DNA of 64,000 nucleotides, from NCBI GenBank assembly GCA_963277665.1, contig OY728125.1:1712828889-1712892888 (forward strand), written 5' to 3'. This stretch comes from Viscum album. Taxonomy: Eukaryota > Streptophyta > Magnoliopsida > Santalales > Viscaceae. A program made the translations under genes and the position numbers. The notes beneath the pieces were generated by a model that was given only the letters and a program-made list of their open reading frames with translations, was not told where the DNA came from and searched no databases. This document shows, in pieces, positions 1-13,489 of this stretch (the first letter of the stretch is position 1; each line of letters starts with the position of its first letter).

Positions 1-2400
1 TGGAGGGTTTCTTTTAAATTTATTCATGAATCCTTTAGTTTTCGTTAATTTGAATAACCAATCAAAATATGAGATATATATAATCGTTTTCACTATATTA
101 TAGTTTAATATTAAAAGACTCACTTGAAACAACATTGAAATATTTAAACACAACATCTTTTCTTTTTGTTTCATCTTCTTCATTTATGTTCATCAATTCA
201 TGTTCATAATAATGTAGTGATCCAATAAATTCATTATGAGTATACTCTTCCATGTTATTTATTTCACTAATGGATACCCATTTTATTTATTCATTATTAC
301 TCAAGTGTGTTGTTACTCAATTAATATATATTATATTGTTTTCACAAGGTAAAATTTTAAATTCCTAATTCATGTCAATTAGAATCCATTGGTTTAAATT
401 TTCATCTTCACCCATCTTGAAGACTTGTAATTTAGCTCGAACAATTACATGTTTGATTTATAACAATTTTTCTGAGACATGGTGGGTATCTTATAAAAAC
501 ATCTAAATATAATGACCTGTATTACATGAAGAAAAATGAATAAGCCCAATTATGTTAATATCACAGTATAAAATATTCTCAACTTGGTAATTTAAAACAT
601 ATATAGATGTATAATTTACTATAATATTATATATGTTAGATTCTATTAGTTTGTTCAATTTTTTCATGATTGAACTATTTTCTATGCTTAACAACTTATA
701 ATATGCAACCATTATAGATTTCTAGCTTCCATAATCATTTCTATTAAAGTGAGGTGAGTTTTTAGGAATCCAAGAATCATTTACATTTATTCGTACTATC
801 TTAATGACATTATCTTTATACTGTGAGGTCTATAAAAGAATTAAAAAAATAAAACAGAATATAAAAAAATAAATTCATAACATAACCAAGATATAGAACC
901 AATTGATAGTAATATTTAATAAATAATTGATATGAATTGAATTATATTAAAAGGTTAAATTTCTACTAAAAATTATTTGGTATAGATGGGTAATTATTTT
1001 AGGTCTATATGGGGGATGAATATGTGAGATTAAAATTTCCTAAATAAATTGATTAGTTTTATAAATTAGTTATTTCAATTAATTATCAGTGGAATTAAAA
1101 GAAAAAAATGATGTTTGTTTAGTAATTTGTTCCAAAATGAACTGATTCAACACATATAAATTTCTAATCAATGAAAGATACATTAAACATTAATTGATTT
1201 TTAAGGAGGAATCATTACCTCATTATAAAATACATTTTCAGATAGAATAATCAGCAAGCCATGTTACTTTTGTATGAGGATTCAAAACCAAATTATAATT
1301 ATGAAATTGTACTAGGGGGTTAGAACCTGATATTTCATGACATTATAATCATGGATTGACAATCCAATGAAAACAATTATGAATTATTTTGATTATAAAG
1401 GAATAAAAATATATTGAGAGTATGTTTGATATACGGGAAGTAGTGTTATAGACTAAAAAACCATAAAAAATAGATTGATGAAGAATAAAACCAATGTAAT
1501 ATTTCTTGGGTAGGATTGTATAGATTTCATTATCAAGGGAGAATAATAATTTATAGACTTTTTTGGATACCCATTTGAAATTTTCTAGTAGATGAAAACA
1601 TCTTCACACACGTCTTGTTTATACAACATTTATATGTTTATCATAATTAGTTGGTTCTCAAAATATTCTTGTTCATGTTACTCTTCTATAACAATTTGAA
1701 TTCCTCTCTAATCCCTCAAATATGATATATAAAACTAACCGGACAATTTCCAATTGTGTAAAAAATTTCATATTTAGGAATTTTAATTATAAATCGGATA
1801 TAAAATAATCATTCAAGGATAATCCTAACAAAAAAGTTTTATATTCAAAAGTTAATGTATAATTATATACAATTTGAATTACAAATTAAAATAAGTAAAT
1901 CGGTTTCCATAATATTAGGTTAGAAATATTTCATAAATATTGAATGATATTTTGATTATTAAAATTCAATATTTAAAATGGTTTCAAATTACATCTGTTG
2001 AATAAATTATTGAAAATAAAATTATACTACATTAACTACCCCAAAAAATATGTGAATTATTTCAAATACACTAAATCTTTATTTATAAAAAAAATAATGA
2101 ATAAAATTGAATATATAAAAACATAAATATTCGAAATTTGTAATGTATGTGTATTTATGAATAAATATTAAATCAATATATATTTTGAAAGTAACTAATT
2201 TTTTTTAAAATACCTGACACTAATTTTTAATAATAAATTTTAATTTTATAAATTAATAATGAACATAAATTAACTAATATAAGTTTGAAGTTAAACATAT
2301 TTTCAAAAAATATGAGAAACAAAGAATACATAATAAATTCTTTATTTTATAAAAAATAATAATGTAAATGAAAAACCATTCACACCATGTGGTCATTTAG
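1..2400. other. AT-rich intergenic DNA, no gene seen
   Basis: I see no coding frame of any length, no structural RNA and no recognisable transposon domain here. The sequence is dominated by poly-A/T tracts and TA-rich stretches, with isolated C/G. It is probably ancient repeat decayed past recognition, which is an inference from the rest of the window. Confidence 0.6.
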
Positions 2401-2411
2401 TTGTAATACGT

Positions 2412-3072
2412 ACTGTGTCATGTGGTTGGTTCAGGTGGAATTTCAGACATTATGCTGATATGGAAAAAATTATATCATGAAGACACTATACTAACCATTA
2501 ATGAATGATTTTTTGAAATGTTAAACTATTTTTGGGTATAACTACCATGATTACATGGTTGGTAAAAAATATCATCATGTGGTAACTCTACCTAATATGA
2601 ATCTCCATGGAAGATTTTACTAGTGCATAAATATTAGGTTTTTTGTTGAAAAAACATTATTTTCATAACCATATTATACATAAGAAACTAATTTCAAAAT
2701 AATGGTATGAAACATAAATAGATATAAAATTTTCCTTGCATGTGTACACGAGGAAAATTTCTTTCTTTTATTTGATTTAAGATTCTTCTATCTTAACATA
2801 TCCAATAATGTGACATCATGGAAGGGGATCATGTATATTATAGGAGATGGACTGAGGTTTATCCAAAATCATGTTTAGTGAAGTCCTTGACTCATGAAAG
2901 TATTCAATGTGAATAAATGATATGTGGATTATTGATAAACATCTTGAAATCACTGTATACAGTATCATAACATTAGGTGACCATAAAATCATCATCAGGT
3001 GACTAAAAAATTTAAATTTGATAACATCAATTCTGAAATTCCACTTCATTATAGGTACACATATGTCACTGT
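2412..3072. repeat. Candidate inverted repeat (decayed foldback or MITE-like element)
   Basis: An exact 13-base inverted match (GTGGAATTTCAGA at 2435-2447, its complement at 3032-3044) lies inside longer diverged arms, roughly 2412-2470 and 3010-3072, separated by about 580 bases. Both arms also contain a related CTGTGTCATGT / CAGTGACATAT stretch in the matching inverted position. That is the layout of a small inverted-repeat transposon. I cannot find target-site duplications, and the outer ends are not defined. Chance is possible for such short arms in AT-rich DNA. Confidence 0.35.
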
Positions 3073-5540
3073 CACATTAAAAAATCCATGTGGACACTAT
3101 GTAAAACAAGTTGTAGGTATAAGATATGTAAAATTTTAATCATAATATCTATTAACATCTCAGAATTCATCTTATTTTTAGGGTCACTATTAAGTTGAAT
3201 TTGATAATGGTCTAGTGGAATTAAATGAATATGAACCTGAGATAATTTTAACATATCAATTTATTCTTCAATATAATATATATAACATGAGAAATAATTG
3301 AAAAATAGAGACAATATTATCTAAATTCTATATATATAAATAAATGGGGAAGTTACAAAACATCATTCAATTTTTATGGCTTTTAAATTTTATTTTATGC
3401 TTTTTATTATGTTCAGTGAAATGTAGAACAATTTCATATAATATTATATCAATAAATAAATTCAAATTTAATTTATATCTATATATTAACAAATTAATAA
3501 AATATAAATTATATTCTAGAAATTATAAAACTCATGAGCCACTGAAGAGACATCAATTTTTTTTATTAACTTTAACAAGGATTTAAGACTTCAACCTGGT
3601 TTAATAAAATATAAATAAATATATTAACTATCAAAAAAATGTTATTTGGAAAATTAGATCAATATAACTAAATTTTTATTGGAATGAATAAATAAATCTA
3701 TGAAATGCTAAAAACATAATATTATTTTTGAAACCCAAATCAAACAACTTGTTCACAAGAAAATATTAACATTATAAATATGTATTTAGACTTTTTTGTA
3801 GATGAATTAAAATTAGATAAACTTATTATATTTCATACTAAATTTTATTTATAAAAATACAATCAATATAGCTCAATATTAAATTATTATACAATGAGCT
3901 AGTATAAACTGATTTATACATAAAATATTGAGAGATTTTGGAATATTCAAAAAAATATTAAGCGAGAAAGAAACAACCAACACCATAGTGATGGAATTAA
4001 AAGGTAATAATTAATTTTAAAGGGTTTATAATAAAACACCTTAATATTTTATATGTATTTCCATTAAAATGAACATGAGCTATCCAATAGCATGCCATAC
4101 ACACAACACTAAGTCTAAATAAATCATTATATAGTAAATTTTATAATATAGATTTTAACTAGGGAGGAATATATAGTAATAAAAACATAATAAAAAATAT
4201 TTATAATGGTTTAAATAATGCTCATTCACACTTCGGTAATGTCATTTGAAATTTCAAAAATATATTCTTTTAAAAAACTGATATAGCCCAATATTGAACA
4301 TGAAATTTATCATTAATTTCATCTATTTTGTAGAACATTAATTTTATAAAATATATATCCTTTCTTAAAATCATCATTTTAGTTTTACAATAGGTTTGTT
4401 TTTTTGGTTATTTATAAAAAAGGCTTATTTTTCAGTGAATAGTTAATATTATTGTTTTTTTTTCACATCCTATGATTTATTTTCAACTAATAGTCTAATT
4501 ATGAATTTAAAATTATTTTAATGTAAAAAAATTAAAATTTAACTGGAAATAATATACTTATTTTGAAAGGAATAATCATTATTCTTGATTTTGGTTTAGT
4601 TTCATTTTTTGGGCACACTAACACATTTTTCTAATAACTCTGTTTATGTGTAATGTTTTATATCATAATAAATAAATTTAATATCTAATTATTAATTGTT
4701 TGAATGAAATTTATATGTTATACATTAAATAATATATTTTAACATTCATTTAATGGTTTTTTAATTGAAGGTAATGGAATTAAATTATGTTTAATCTAAA
4801 AATTTTATATTTCTAAAATTTCTTTTCGGTGTGTTTTTCATAGTTACATAAAATTATATTATTCCACATATAGAAATATAATCTGCTATAATGGGTTCCA
4901 TATTTGAAATCAAAAAAAATTATATAATTTAATATATTCAGTTATGTTTTTTGTTATAGTGAACTGTTGAAAATAGTAAAATTTTGTTTCCAATATAAAC
5001 GTAAAAACATGCTTATTGAGGGGGGATAGTTAATAAATGAGACAAGTTTTGCATTTATACTATATCCTATATAATTTTCATTATACCATTATATTTAAAT
5101 ATTATATTATCATACCATATAAGAAAAGTCCATTTGGATTCACTTTACCTTGAATGTGACATTATTTGATAGAAATCTTCTGAGAAATTCCTTGTATATC
5201 CCTCCCCTAACTTATAAAAGGGAATCATTTATCCTCCCCTATTAAATGAATTTGATATAATTTTATTTTGAAATACCTTATAAAAAACATCAATTATTCT
5301 TTACCTTCACCCTATTGATTAAATAATTTTCTTATGACTGATCCTTCATGGATTAAGGAGTAATCCAAAGGTGGCCTCTCAAAGAAGATGTATATATTTT
5401 AATCAAGTTATTTTAATTATATTTATTATTTTTCTTACTCCAAAAATATTTTATCCATAATGACATGATTATTTCAGTATCATAAATATACGAAGTATTT
5501 ATTATAATGTTTAGACAACCATTTACCCCTCCATATCAAT
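3073..5540. other. AT-rich DNA, no gene seen
   Basis: Short open stretches occur (for example 80 codons at 3344-3586 on the plus strand), but they are rich in Ile, Leu, Asn and Lys, as random translation of AT-rich DNA gives. They match no family I recognise. No repeat structure stands out. Confidence 0.6.
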
Positions 5541-5561
5541 CAAATGGGAGTTAAAAGTATT

Positions 5562-5800
5562 GCTCGTACGTACGTGTGAAACACCACCTCCAAGTTGACA
5601 TACAATTCATTTTCACCTACCACCATTCGTGGATGGTAATTATAATTTATTTAATTATTATATACAATATTTATTTTTGGGTAATTATTTTTATGAAGAT
5701 TTTATATTTACCTTTCTTCCATTCCATCCATCGAGAAACGAAAATATCACATGTTTGTACGTACGAACTGCCATCTCCGTGTAGTGTTGTAATGCATTAT
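5562..5800. repeat. CpG-retaining patch with a GTACGTACG direct repeat
   Basis: GTACGTACG occurs at 5566-5574 and again at 5757-5765, 191 bases apart in direct orientation; each is followed within about 15-17 bases by CTCC. Between them are further CG sites, although CG is rare almost everywhere else in the window. A 128-codon frame (5576-5962, GTG start) overlaps the patch, but its translation has no recognisable domain and I do not call it a gene. The patch may be a younger insertion or a region that escaped methylation. Confidence 0.4.
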
Positions 5801-8160
5801 TCATTACTGAATTATATTAATTATTATAAATATGTATATAATGAATATATACAAAATTTATATCATTATTTAATTTTTAAAAAATTATCAACTATGATCA
5901 ATGTTCGTGAACTACAACTATGGGACAGAAACATTCATAAAAATAAAGTTGGTAACAACTGAAATGATGATGAAAATGATCAATTCTTATTGAGATAGTG
6001 ATAATATTTTAAAATTAAAACAAGTATGGTATTATCATTATTAATATTATTTTGGTGTATAATTATAATAAAATAAAATTTATTATATAAGAGATTACAT
6101 CACATAATATTCAAGATGGACTTATGGTTTGGGTTTTTATTACAATATCATTTTTATAAATATTGTTCATGCTTAAATTTTATGATGATTATATTATATT
6201 TTTTATATTTTAAAAACATTATATAATTTCATATAATCTATTTATATTTGGATATTAATTTTTATGATTAACTTTCCACTCTTTATATATAAGGGATACC
6301 AAAAAAATTTAAAGGAAAACCAACATTGTTTGACACTTCGTTTGCAAATACTTTTTCATCCATATAAGGGTTTTAAAAAATATTTTAAAAAATTATACTA
6401 TTATATAAGGATTTTTTATTCATTTTTACCTATATTTTACATTCTACAAATTTTTTAAAATAATTCTTATTTTCATTTTACAAATGAGGTATGATTGAGT
6501 ATTTATAGAAAATATGAAAGGAATGTTAATTTTAATGTACACCGCATGAATGTATTTTACCACTATCATATATTATTTTTTCCAGGAATATTACATAGAA
6601 AATACATGGTTATTTTTAAATAAAATAATAATAATTATTTTTAAAAAAATAATATTTTAAAATAGTTATTTTCAAATGAAAATGTTATTTTCTCCATGAA
6701 ATGGCTCAATAATATTTTATTGGTATTTTCATCAATAAAAACATCTGTTGAGGTTTCATATGATTTACTAGGGATATGGTCCATTCATACCGTATTTATT
6801 CATTATATGGATGGTTTATGGTTATAATGGTGAAGTGTTGGTGAAACTCACATTATTTTTCACTGATTAAAATATGATGTAATTATAAATTCTTTAATGA
6901 TCATATGGAAAAATATGAATAGTTTTTGATAAATTGTTGGGTGGTTCTGTTATAAAACAAAGATGGTTGGATGAATTATTTAACATGAATGGGTGGTAAT
7001 GTTATAATCCATGTAAATATGATTATATTATATCCATTAATTGCATTCTATATTTATTATTGAGTTGATAAACACCTTAGATATGAAATTTATAACAAAC
7101 TAATAGGACAATATGATGTTAAATTGATGGATGTTAATTCAAATGTAAAATTGGAAATATCTATGTAAGAATTCTAGGTATATGAAATTTTCCACAACGA
7201 TAGTATTATTTTGTGAACCTTCACCAAGGATTTGATTTTCTATGCATATGTGAATGTTAAAACCTTATGTCATATGTTTATTATATATTATCATGTTTCA
7301 AGATTGATTATTGACAATTCAATAATATTATAAATTTTTTATTTTTATTGAAAATACAATATGAGATGATTCATGATTAATTATCATTTACTAATTGCAA
7401 AATAATTTTTCATGTATTTATCATGTTTTGATGGCCATATGCATAAATTATTCTCAATTATGTCCATTTATTGATATCGCATATGTTTACCAAAACGTAG
7501 TATATATGATCAGCCTTTATTATGGTTATTTTTAAAAGTTTGAAAACATAGGTTTTAAGTATGACATTTCTAATAATCATGATTTTTGTGAATAATATAA
7601 TTAGAAAGGGTAAATATATTTTATGAACCAATTTTTAATGTATCCTTGTTTCAAAATACAATATTATTTTATTATTTTTTAATCAATCATAATGTTATAT
7701 AATTAATATTTATATATTAAGAATTTCTATTTTTTATATGAAATATCAGGTTCACCATCGGGTCATCGGCCACATTCAATTGGGCCCTTATGTTATAGAA
7801 CATCACGCTAGGAAAAAGTGTACTTTATTGGAATTGGGACTTTAGATAATTAATAGTATAATGGAATATGTTCAGTGGTTTATTTTCATTTAATTTGGGG
7901 TGGTATATAGCATATCCTTTTATGGTTCTTCAGTGTGTGAGTTGTTTTAATTTTAAATCCCATATCCTTGGTAAAAATTATTATGTAATTTAATATAACT
8001 ATTATAAATATATATGTTCATAGATAACCTTTCGATACCTTTATAACTTTTTAATACTTTTATAAAACCAATCTATAGATTTTCATTTATATATAATGTT
8101 AAATAATTTTTTTATATATAAATATATTGTTTAATTATATTTACATAATACATTTATCTG
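5801..8160. other. AT-rich DNA, no gene seen
   Basis: No recognisable coding or RNA gene. From about 6.7 to 7.1 kb the plus strand is richer in G and T (many TGGT/ATGG words). This resembles the plus-strand LTR sequence further along, so an old LTR remnant is possible but not shown. Confidence 0.55.
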
Positions 8161-8179
8161 TATATATATATATATATAT
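8161..8179. repeat. (TA)n microsatellite
   Basis: Uninterrupted TA dinucleotide run of 19 bases, followed by one G and further TATA. It sits in a strongly AT-rich stretch (about 8.10-8.50 kb) with several shorter TA runs. Confidence 0.9.
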
Positions 8180-8499
8180 GTATATAAATGTCATCATAGA
8201 TTGAAATACATTCTGTTCTATTTCAAAACATTTTTATTTTTTAAATTTATTTTTTATGAATAAATTTTAATAATGTAATTATTATAGATAAAATTGAATA
8301 ATATATTTAATATATATATATATAATGTATTCAAATAATATTTTTAAGTATATTTATTAATTAATATTTATATGAATTAATATATTTTAATTTTTATATA
8401 AGTGCATATATATACACTTTAATTAAATATATGTATATTAATAATATGTCTTTACATATATAATATATTTATCATAAATAAATTATATTTTAGTATATT

Positions 8500-9600
8500 T
8501 ATAAAAGGTATAAAATGAGAAACCATACATGAAACACGACCCAAGAACCATAAAATAATATGACACTCAAAATATCAAATCCAACCCATGATTTTGAAAA
8601 ATAGTGTTCATAATTCAAAAAACCTCCATTGATCCATGGAAAAAATTTGAACTCTTCATGATCTAAGAACTCGGGACGTAAACCTTGATGCATGCTTCCT
8701 CAACAGTAACCCCACCACACCAGCATAAAAAATATAGCCTTGTCAGAAAGAAGATAGTCACATGAAACCAAAATGATAACTGTTGATGAACATTAACCAA
8801 AAAATTAAACTAGAACAAAAAAACACATTAAACATGAAATAACCATGATCACCAAACACCCAAATGGTTTCTATCAACTTAAAACAAGAAAGAATTATCC
8901 AATCCTCACAGAAACTCTTCTCTATCAGAGACACTAGAAATCATTACACAAGATAACATTTCCTTCACCCTAAATCAAATAAACATCATATGGACCATCT
9001 GGGGTTTAGATAAAGAACTACATGAAAAAATCAATGAGCGTACACTATAGAGAAAAAAAACTGGCCACAATCAATAGATAATTGTCCCCAGAAATTCCAC
9101 ACCAACTGAAATTGGGGAGAACCAACACCACTACCATTGACATTCACACATGTTCCAATACACTATAAAAGCATAAACCCAAAAAAAAGTTACAATATGA
9201 ACCTCACAGTCAAAATCAATGAATAAAACCAAAGAGATTATATAGAAAATGGGTCTCTAAAAATTTAATGTGGCAGTGTAATGTTAATAAGGTCAAATGA
9301 AACCACAAATCTGGTTCCTAGTGACTCCCTTCTATCATTAAACCTATAAAATCCCAATACACCCTGATATCCATAATGTTAGACCACGTGGGGTTAGAAT
9401 AATAAGTACCTAGGGAGCATAGTAGAGGGAAAATGATAATGAGCATCATATGGGAGAACTATTCATGAATTTAGACTATAGAAACATGAAAGCCTCAACA
9501 CCAAACAAACCAAATAAGGTAACTCACTCTTAGTCGAAAAAACCACTAAATTTTTGGGAAAACAATTTACAGTAGGTTTTGAAAAACCCCCTATAAAACA
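8500..9600. other. Compositionally distinct A/C-rich block, unassigned
   Basis: Over about 1.1 kb the plus strand becomes clearly richer in C and A (equivalently, the minus strand in G and T), with fewer long A/T runs than either side. A 64-codon minus-strand frame (8499-8693) contains several Trp and Phe codons but no motif I know. Longer minus-strand readings are broken by stops. It could be a decayed repeat of another class, or an intron or pseudogene fragment of a host gene. I cannot decide from sequence alone. Confidence 0.4.
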
Positions 9601-10091
9601 AATCATTAAAATAGTATATATATTTTTGGGCATGATAGTGATATTTTTAAGGCCAATAAATATATGCTGGAGTATGTGTTTTGAATTTTAAAATTTTGGA
9701 TATTCAAGTTGATATCATTGAAACCAAATAATATTTTAAGATAAACTATTTACTTGTTTTTGGAATGGTAACATAACCAAACCCTTTATTTTGTTATTTA
9801 GATCTCTTATAATAGTGAAATTTCCAAACAAACTATTTGACACAAGTGGAAACATATAAATGATTCTGACTATTATGATGATTGAAACATAAAATGACCT
9901 TCTTATAAGAATGATGATTATGATAAGGACCATAATAAGTCATACATATTAGTGATAAATATTAATATGAATATTTTATGATGTTCGTTATGATTGTCAA
10001 TAGTAATGATTTTTATTGAGTTTGAAAATCAAGTAAGTAATAATTTTTATTTTTGAGATATAAAATCTAATTTCAAGTAAAAATTGTGGGT
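9601..10091. other. Left flank of the plus-strand chromovirus
   Basis: AT-rich sequence with no coding signal. A 65-codon minus-strand frame at 9736-9933 reads mostly as Ile/Leu-rich noise. It directly precedes the 5' LTR. Confidence 0.5.
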
Positions 10092-10649
10092 GTAGCGTAA
10101 TGACCAATAATTTTATCAATGAAATTTCCCTTCTGAATATATAATTTTGTCATATTTACTAATATAATACTATTTAATGCAGACACCCCACCTGGTTAAA
10201 CCAAATAAAATTTATAATATTAATTTTTCAATAAAATTACAAAATAAATATGACCATATGAATTGAAAATATTTCAATGATATATAAATATAAAATAAGA
10301 TAATAATAATATTAAAAATTGGATCTACTCAATCCAGCAGAGTAACTGCACTAAAGAACAATACTGTAGAAATGAGACAAAATATTAGAAATAAAATATT
10401 CATCATGAAAATGAAAATACATATAACCTTGAGGTAAAATAGAATTTAATGAATAATTAATGAAATATGTGGAATTTATAGGAAGCATGGAATCTATATA
10501 ACCATTAAAATTGACTTTTGAAATATTAATCTAATAGTTAAAGTAGTAATATCACCATTGCAATTATAATATGATAATTATAAATAGTTACATGAATTTT
10601 ACAATAATAAACATACATATGGATGAGTAAAATATAGTATAGGTATCTT

Positions 10650-11945
10650 TTAAAATGAAAATAGTATACATTTATATCATGATACATTTAAAAAAATGGT
10701 TTAAAATTGTTAAAAATATCTATTCTAATTATTATAATTCATATATGTTTTGTTTTCATTACTATAAAAAATATAGAAGTTTAAATGAAATTTTATTTCC
10801 ATAAAATGGGTTTACAATTTAATATTATGTTGTATTATAATTATAAGATAATATTAGGAGACATTCATCAATTTATTAGTGGGTTCAAAATTATATTATA
10901 ATATAAAAGTAGATATTTTTCAAATAAAGTATGATTTATTTAAAAAAATCAAAAAAAATTCAATTATTTTCATAAAAATATTTTATTTTTAGAATTAAAA
11001 AATAGTGTAAATTTTTGATATTTTTCGGCATGTTTGTATTTTTTGAGGAAAAGTGAAATATGATAAAATATTATATTAAAGATTTTATGATAAATTCATG
11101 AATTGTTTAGAAATATATGATTTAAGAAACCATTAGTTAAAAATTACATGAACTATTTACTATATATTTACACAATGATCAATATGTTTTGTATTCTTGA
11201 CCACCAATTATAATGAAATGAATATAGTATTATTTAAAAATGCAATCATCCCCTTATAAATACCACCTATCAACACTCCCCCTCACAACTTTTAAGACTT
11301 ATTAATTAAATAATTTCTAACAAATTCTATTTCCAATCCTATAACCCACATACTAGTGGTCATGGTATCATACAACAACTAACCCATGGTTCCTTAAATA
11401 GAAGCCTAAGGGGATATACCCAAATTAGAAGGTAATTACCTCAACAGATTCTTTAAATTTTCCATCCTCAAACTCCAAAAAAATTATATAACATTGAATA
11501 ACAACTATTGTATCATATATATATATATATATTACTTTTATAGTGCTAATTTAATATCTAAAATCCATCATATTATCTTCTCTATTTATTTTAAAAAAAA
11601 GCATTGTTCATACTATTTATGTTCACTGACTCCATGGATGATGTGATTTTCTTTTCCAGCAATAACATTATTATAAGTTTAAATTTTTTTATTGTCGATT
11701 AAAATGACTTAAATTTTTATATAGTATATATTTTCACTATATTAATGAATATTTTTCCAGGTTTTTAAATAAAATGAATCAATTTCATGATGGTTAGAAA
11801 AACCTTCCAAAATAAACTAACAACATAACATTACTGTTTTTACTAAATGGATGAAACCTATATAAAAAATGATATTTGGGCCAATTTTAATCAATATAAT
11901 TCCATGAATATAATTTCATTTACCTTCTTGATTTTTAGTCCCAAT
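10650..11945. mobile_element. Nested insertion of about 1.3 kb inside the 5' LTR, possibly a solo LTR
   Basis: Sequence present in the 5' LTR and absent from the 3' LTR, inferred from the jump in alignment offset; the edges are uncertain by about 50-100 bases. It contains a C-rich block (11240-11420) with a TATA-like CCCTTATAAATACC near 11251, and an AT dinucleotide run at 11515-11532. No protein domain is visible. A solo LTR or a MITE would both fit. A deletion from the 3' LTR is the alternative reading. Confidence 0.5.
11515..11532. repeat. (AT)n microsatellite
   Basis: Eighteen bases of uninterrupted AT dinucleotides inside the inserted part of the 5' LTR. Confidence 0.85.
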
Positions 11946-12230
11946 TGGAAATAACTTCAATAATTATACTCAAGTGATCTAGCTTTGGAATGATGAACAA
12001 ACATCACTAGAAAAACTATAATGAACAATATATCTCATTGAAATGGATATAAATTTACAGAATAAACATATATTAGATAAAATATATATTTAAATGTTTC
12101 TCAATTATGTAATTAATGAATCTAATTTTACATTATATGACATTAAGTGTAGGAGAATAAATATTTAGGGATATATGGTATAAGATCTCACGGAAACATG
12201 TTTTTTTCTTTCAGGTTAGGAAATTTCCCT

Positions 12231-12240
12231 CTATAAATCA
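12231..12240 (+). promoter_or_regulatory. Putative LTR TATA box (5' LTR)
   Basis: CTATAAATCA lies at the position aligned with CTATATGTAA in the 3' LTR (21030-21039), about 8.8 kb downstream. Its place in the middle of the LTR, before a C/T-rich stretch, fits the transcription start region of a plant LTR. Function is inferred. Confidence 0.45.
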
Positions 12241-13475
12241 CTTTATATATCTATTTTGATGTCATAAAATAAATCAAATTTTTATATATGTATTCCACAT
12301 ATATATCTATATGTTATCTCTTCCTTTAATGGTGTAATAAATTCCTTAAGTTAATATCTTAAATTCATTCTTTAAAATAGAACCCAATTAAAGGGAACTT
12401 TTCTACACCTTAATCCTTTTATATAACTATCATTTAATGTAAATATATAAAAATAATTAACATAGGGTAATTAGATAAATTATTTACTCATATATTATTT
12501 CCTATAAATTTTAATTCATTATTATTTTTTTAATCCTTATGAAATCTTATTCGATTTTGATATGAGGCAATATAATGGAACCCATTTCATTTCATGAATA
12601 ATTATTATGTTTATTCATTATGATTGATTTCCTTTTTTGGCACACATAATCATGTAAATGTTATTATGGGTATATCCAAATAGTGATCCAATGCATTGGG
12701 TAATTTTTTTTATCAGGAGACGTTATTAATAATTATGGAGTAAACCTAATAAAATATGGGACTCTATCCACTATGTGATGTTGTTTTGGAAGTTAGCCTT
12801 GACTAATACTTATTTTATACAATATATTTCTTCCACTATCACATGTTTTCACGATTTTATGATTCTAAGTTCATAATATTATTCTCTTATGTGATTGGTC
12901 ATGATCCCTCACGTCTATGTTAATATTTTATGTCATTTGAATCTCATGTTATTACTTATAATCATGTTTTCCCTTACTTGGGATTTATAGATCACACTTT
13001 ATTTTATATACTCCTTAGGTTTTCATATGCTATTTTTTGTAAATAAAATGGATTTATGAGATCATTATAGAGATTAAAATAAATATTATATGTCATTGTT
13101 TCTTATTGTTGTATTTTGAACATAGTATTCCATAGACATTAGGCCGCATGATCTTAGGGAAGTTATTAATCCCAATTTCATAATTTTTTGTCAATGGATA
13201 AATGTGATGTCATAATTCTTAGAAAATTATTATGTATTCAATTTATGTTTTTTTAATTAATTCATTGACTATTATCCTCTTTTTAAAATTGATTATTTTG
13301 AATGGATTTTAGAAGTTAAAGAGGTTTAAAGTGAAATTTTATGAATTGTACATTTATTGAATGAAGATGTAGAATACTTTAAAAATATTTATTTTCATGA
13401 TTATTTGAAGATTTAAATGAAAAATTAATTACATGATTAATTTAAATAAGATGGTTAAATAATGGAATTGTTGCA

Positions 13476-13489
13476 TGGTGATAAGAACA
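13476..13489 (+). other. Decayed primer-binding site
   Basis: TGGTGATAAGAAC directly follows the LTR end. The usual plant site complementary to initiator tRNA-Met is TGGTATCAGAGC; this copy keeps most of it with one extra G and two substitutions. Its exact placement after the LTR end supports the boundary call. Confidence 0.6.

Larger units (their letters stand above)
10092..13475 (+). repeat. 5' LTR of the plus-strand chromovirus, carrying a nested insertion
   Basis: The start corresponds to TGTAATGACC of the 3' LTR; here it reads TGTAGCGTAATGACC, so the true start is 10092 or 10097. The end at 13475 (TTGCA) aligns with GTCACA at the end of the 3' LTR and is followed at once by a degenerate tRNA-Met-type primer site. 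Offset to the 3' LTR is about 10.15 kb at the left and 8.8 kb from about 11.95 kb onward. The difference is an insertion of about 1.3 kb in this copy. Confidence 0.85.

Noticed and set aside
5576..5962. 128-codon plus-strand open frame, the longest in the window
   Set aside because: It starts at GTG, is dominated by Ile/Tyr/Leu/Asn as AT-rich noise would be, has no domain, and no conserved counterpart in the window.
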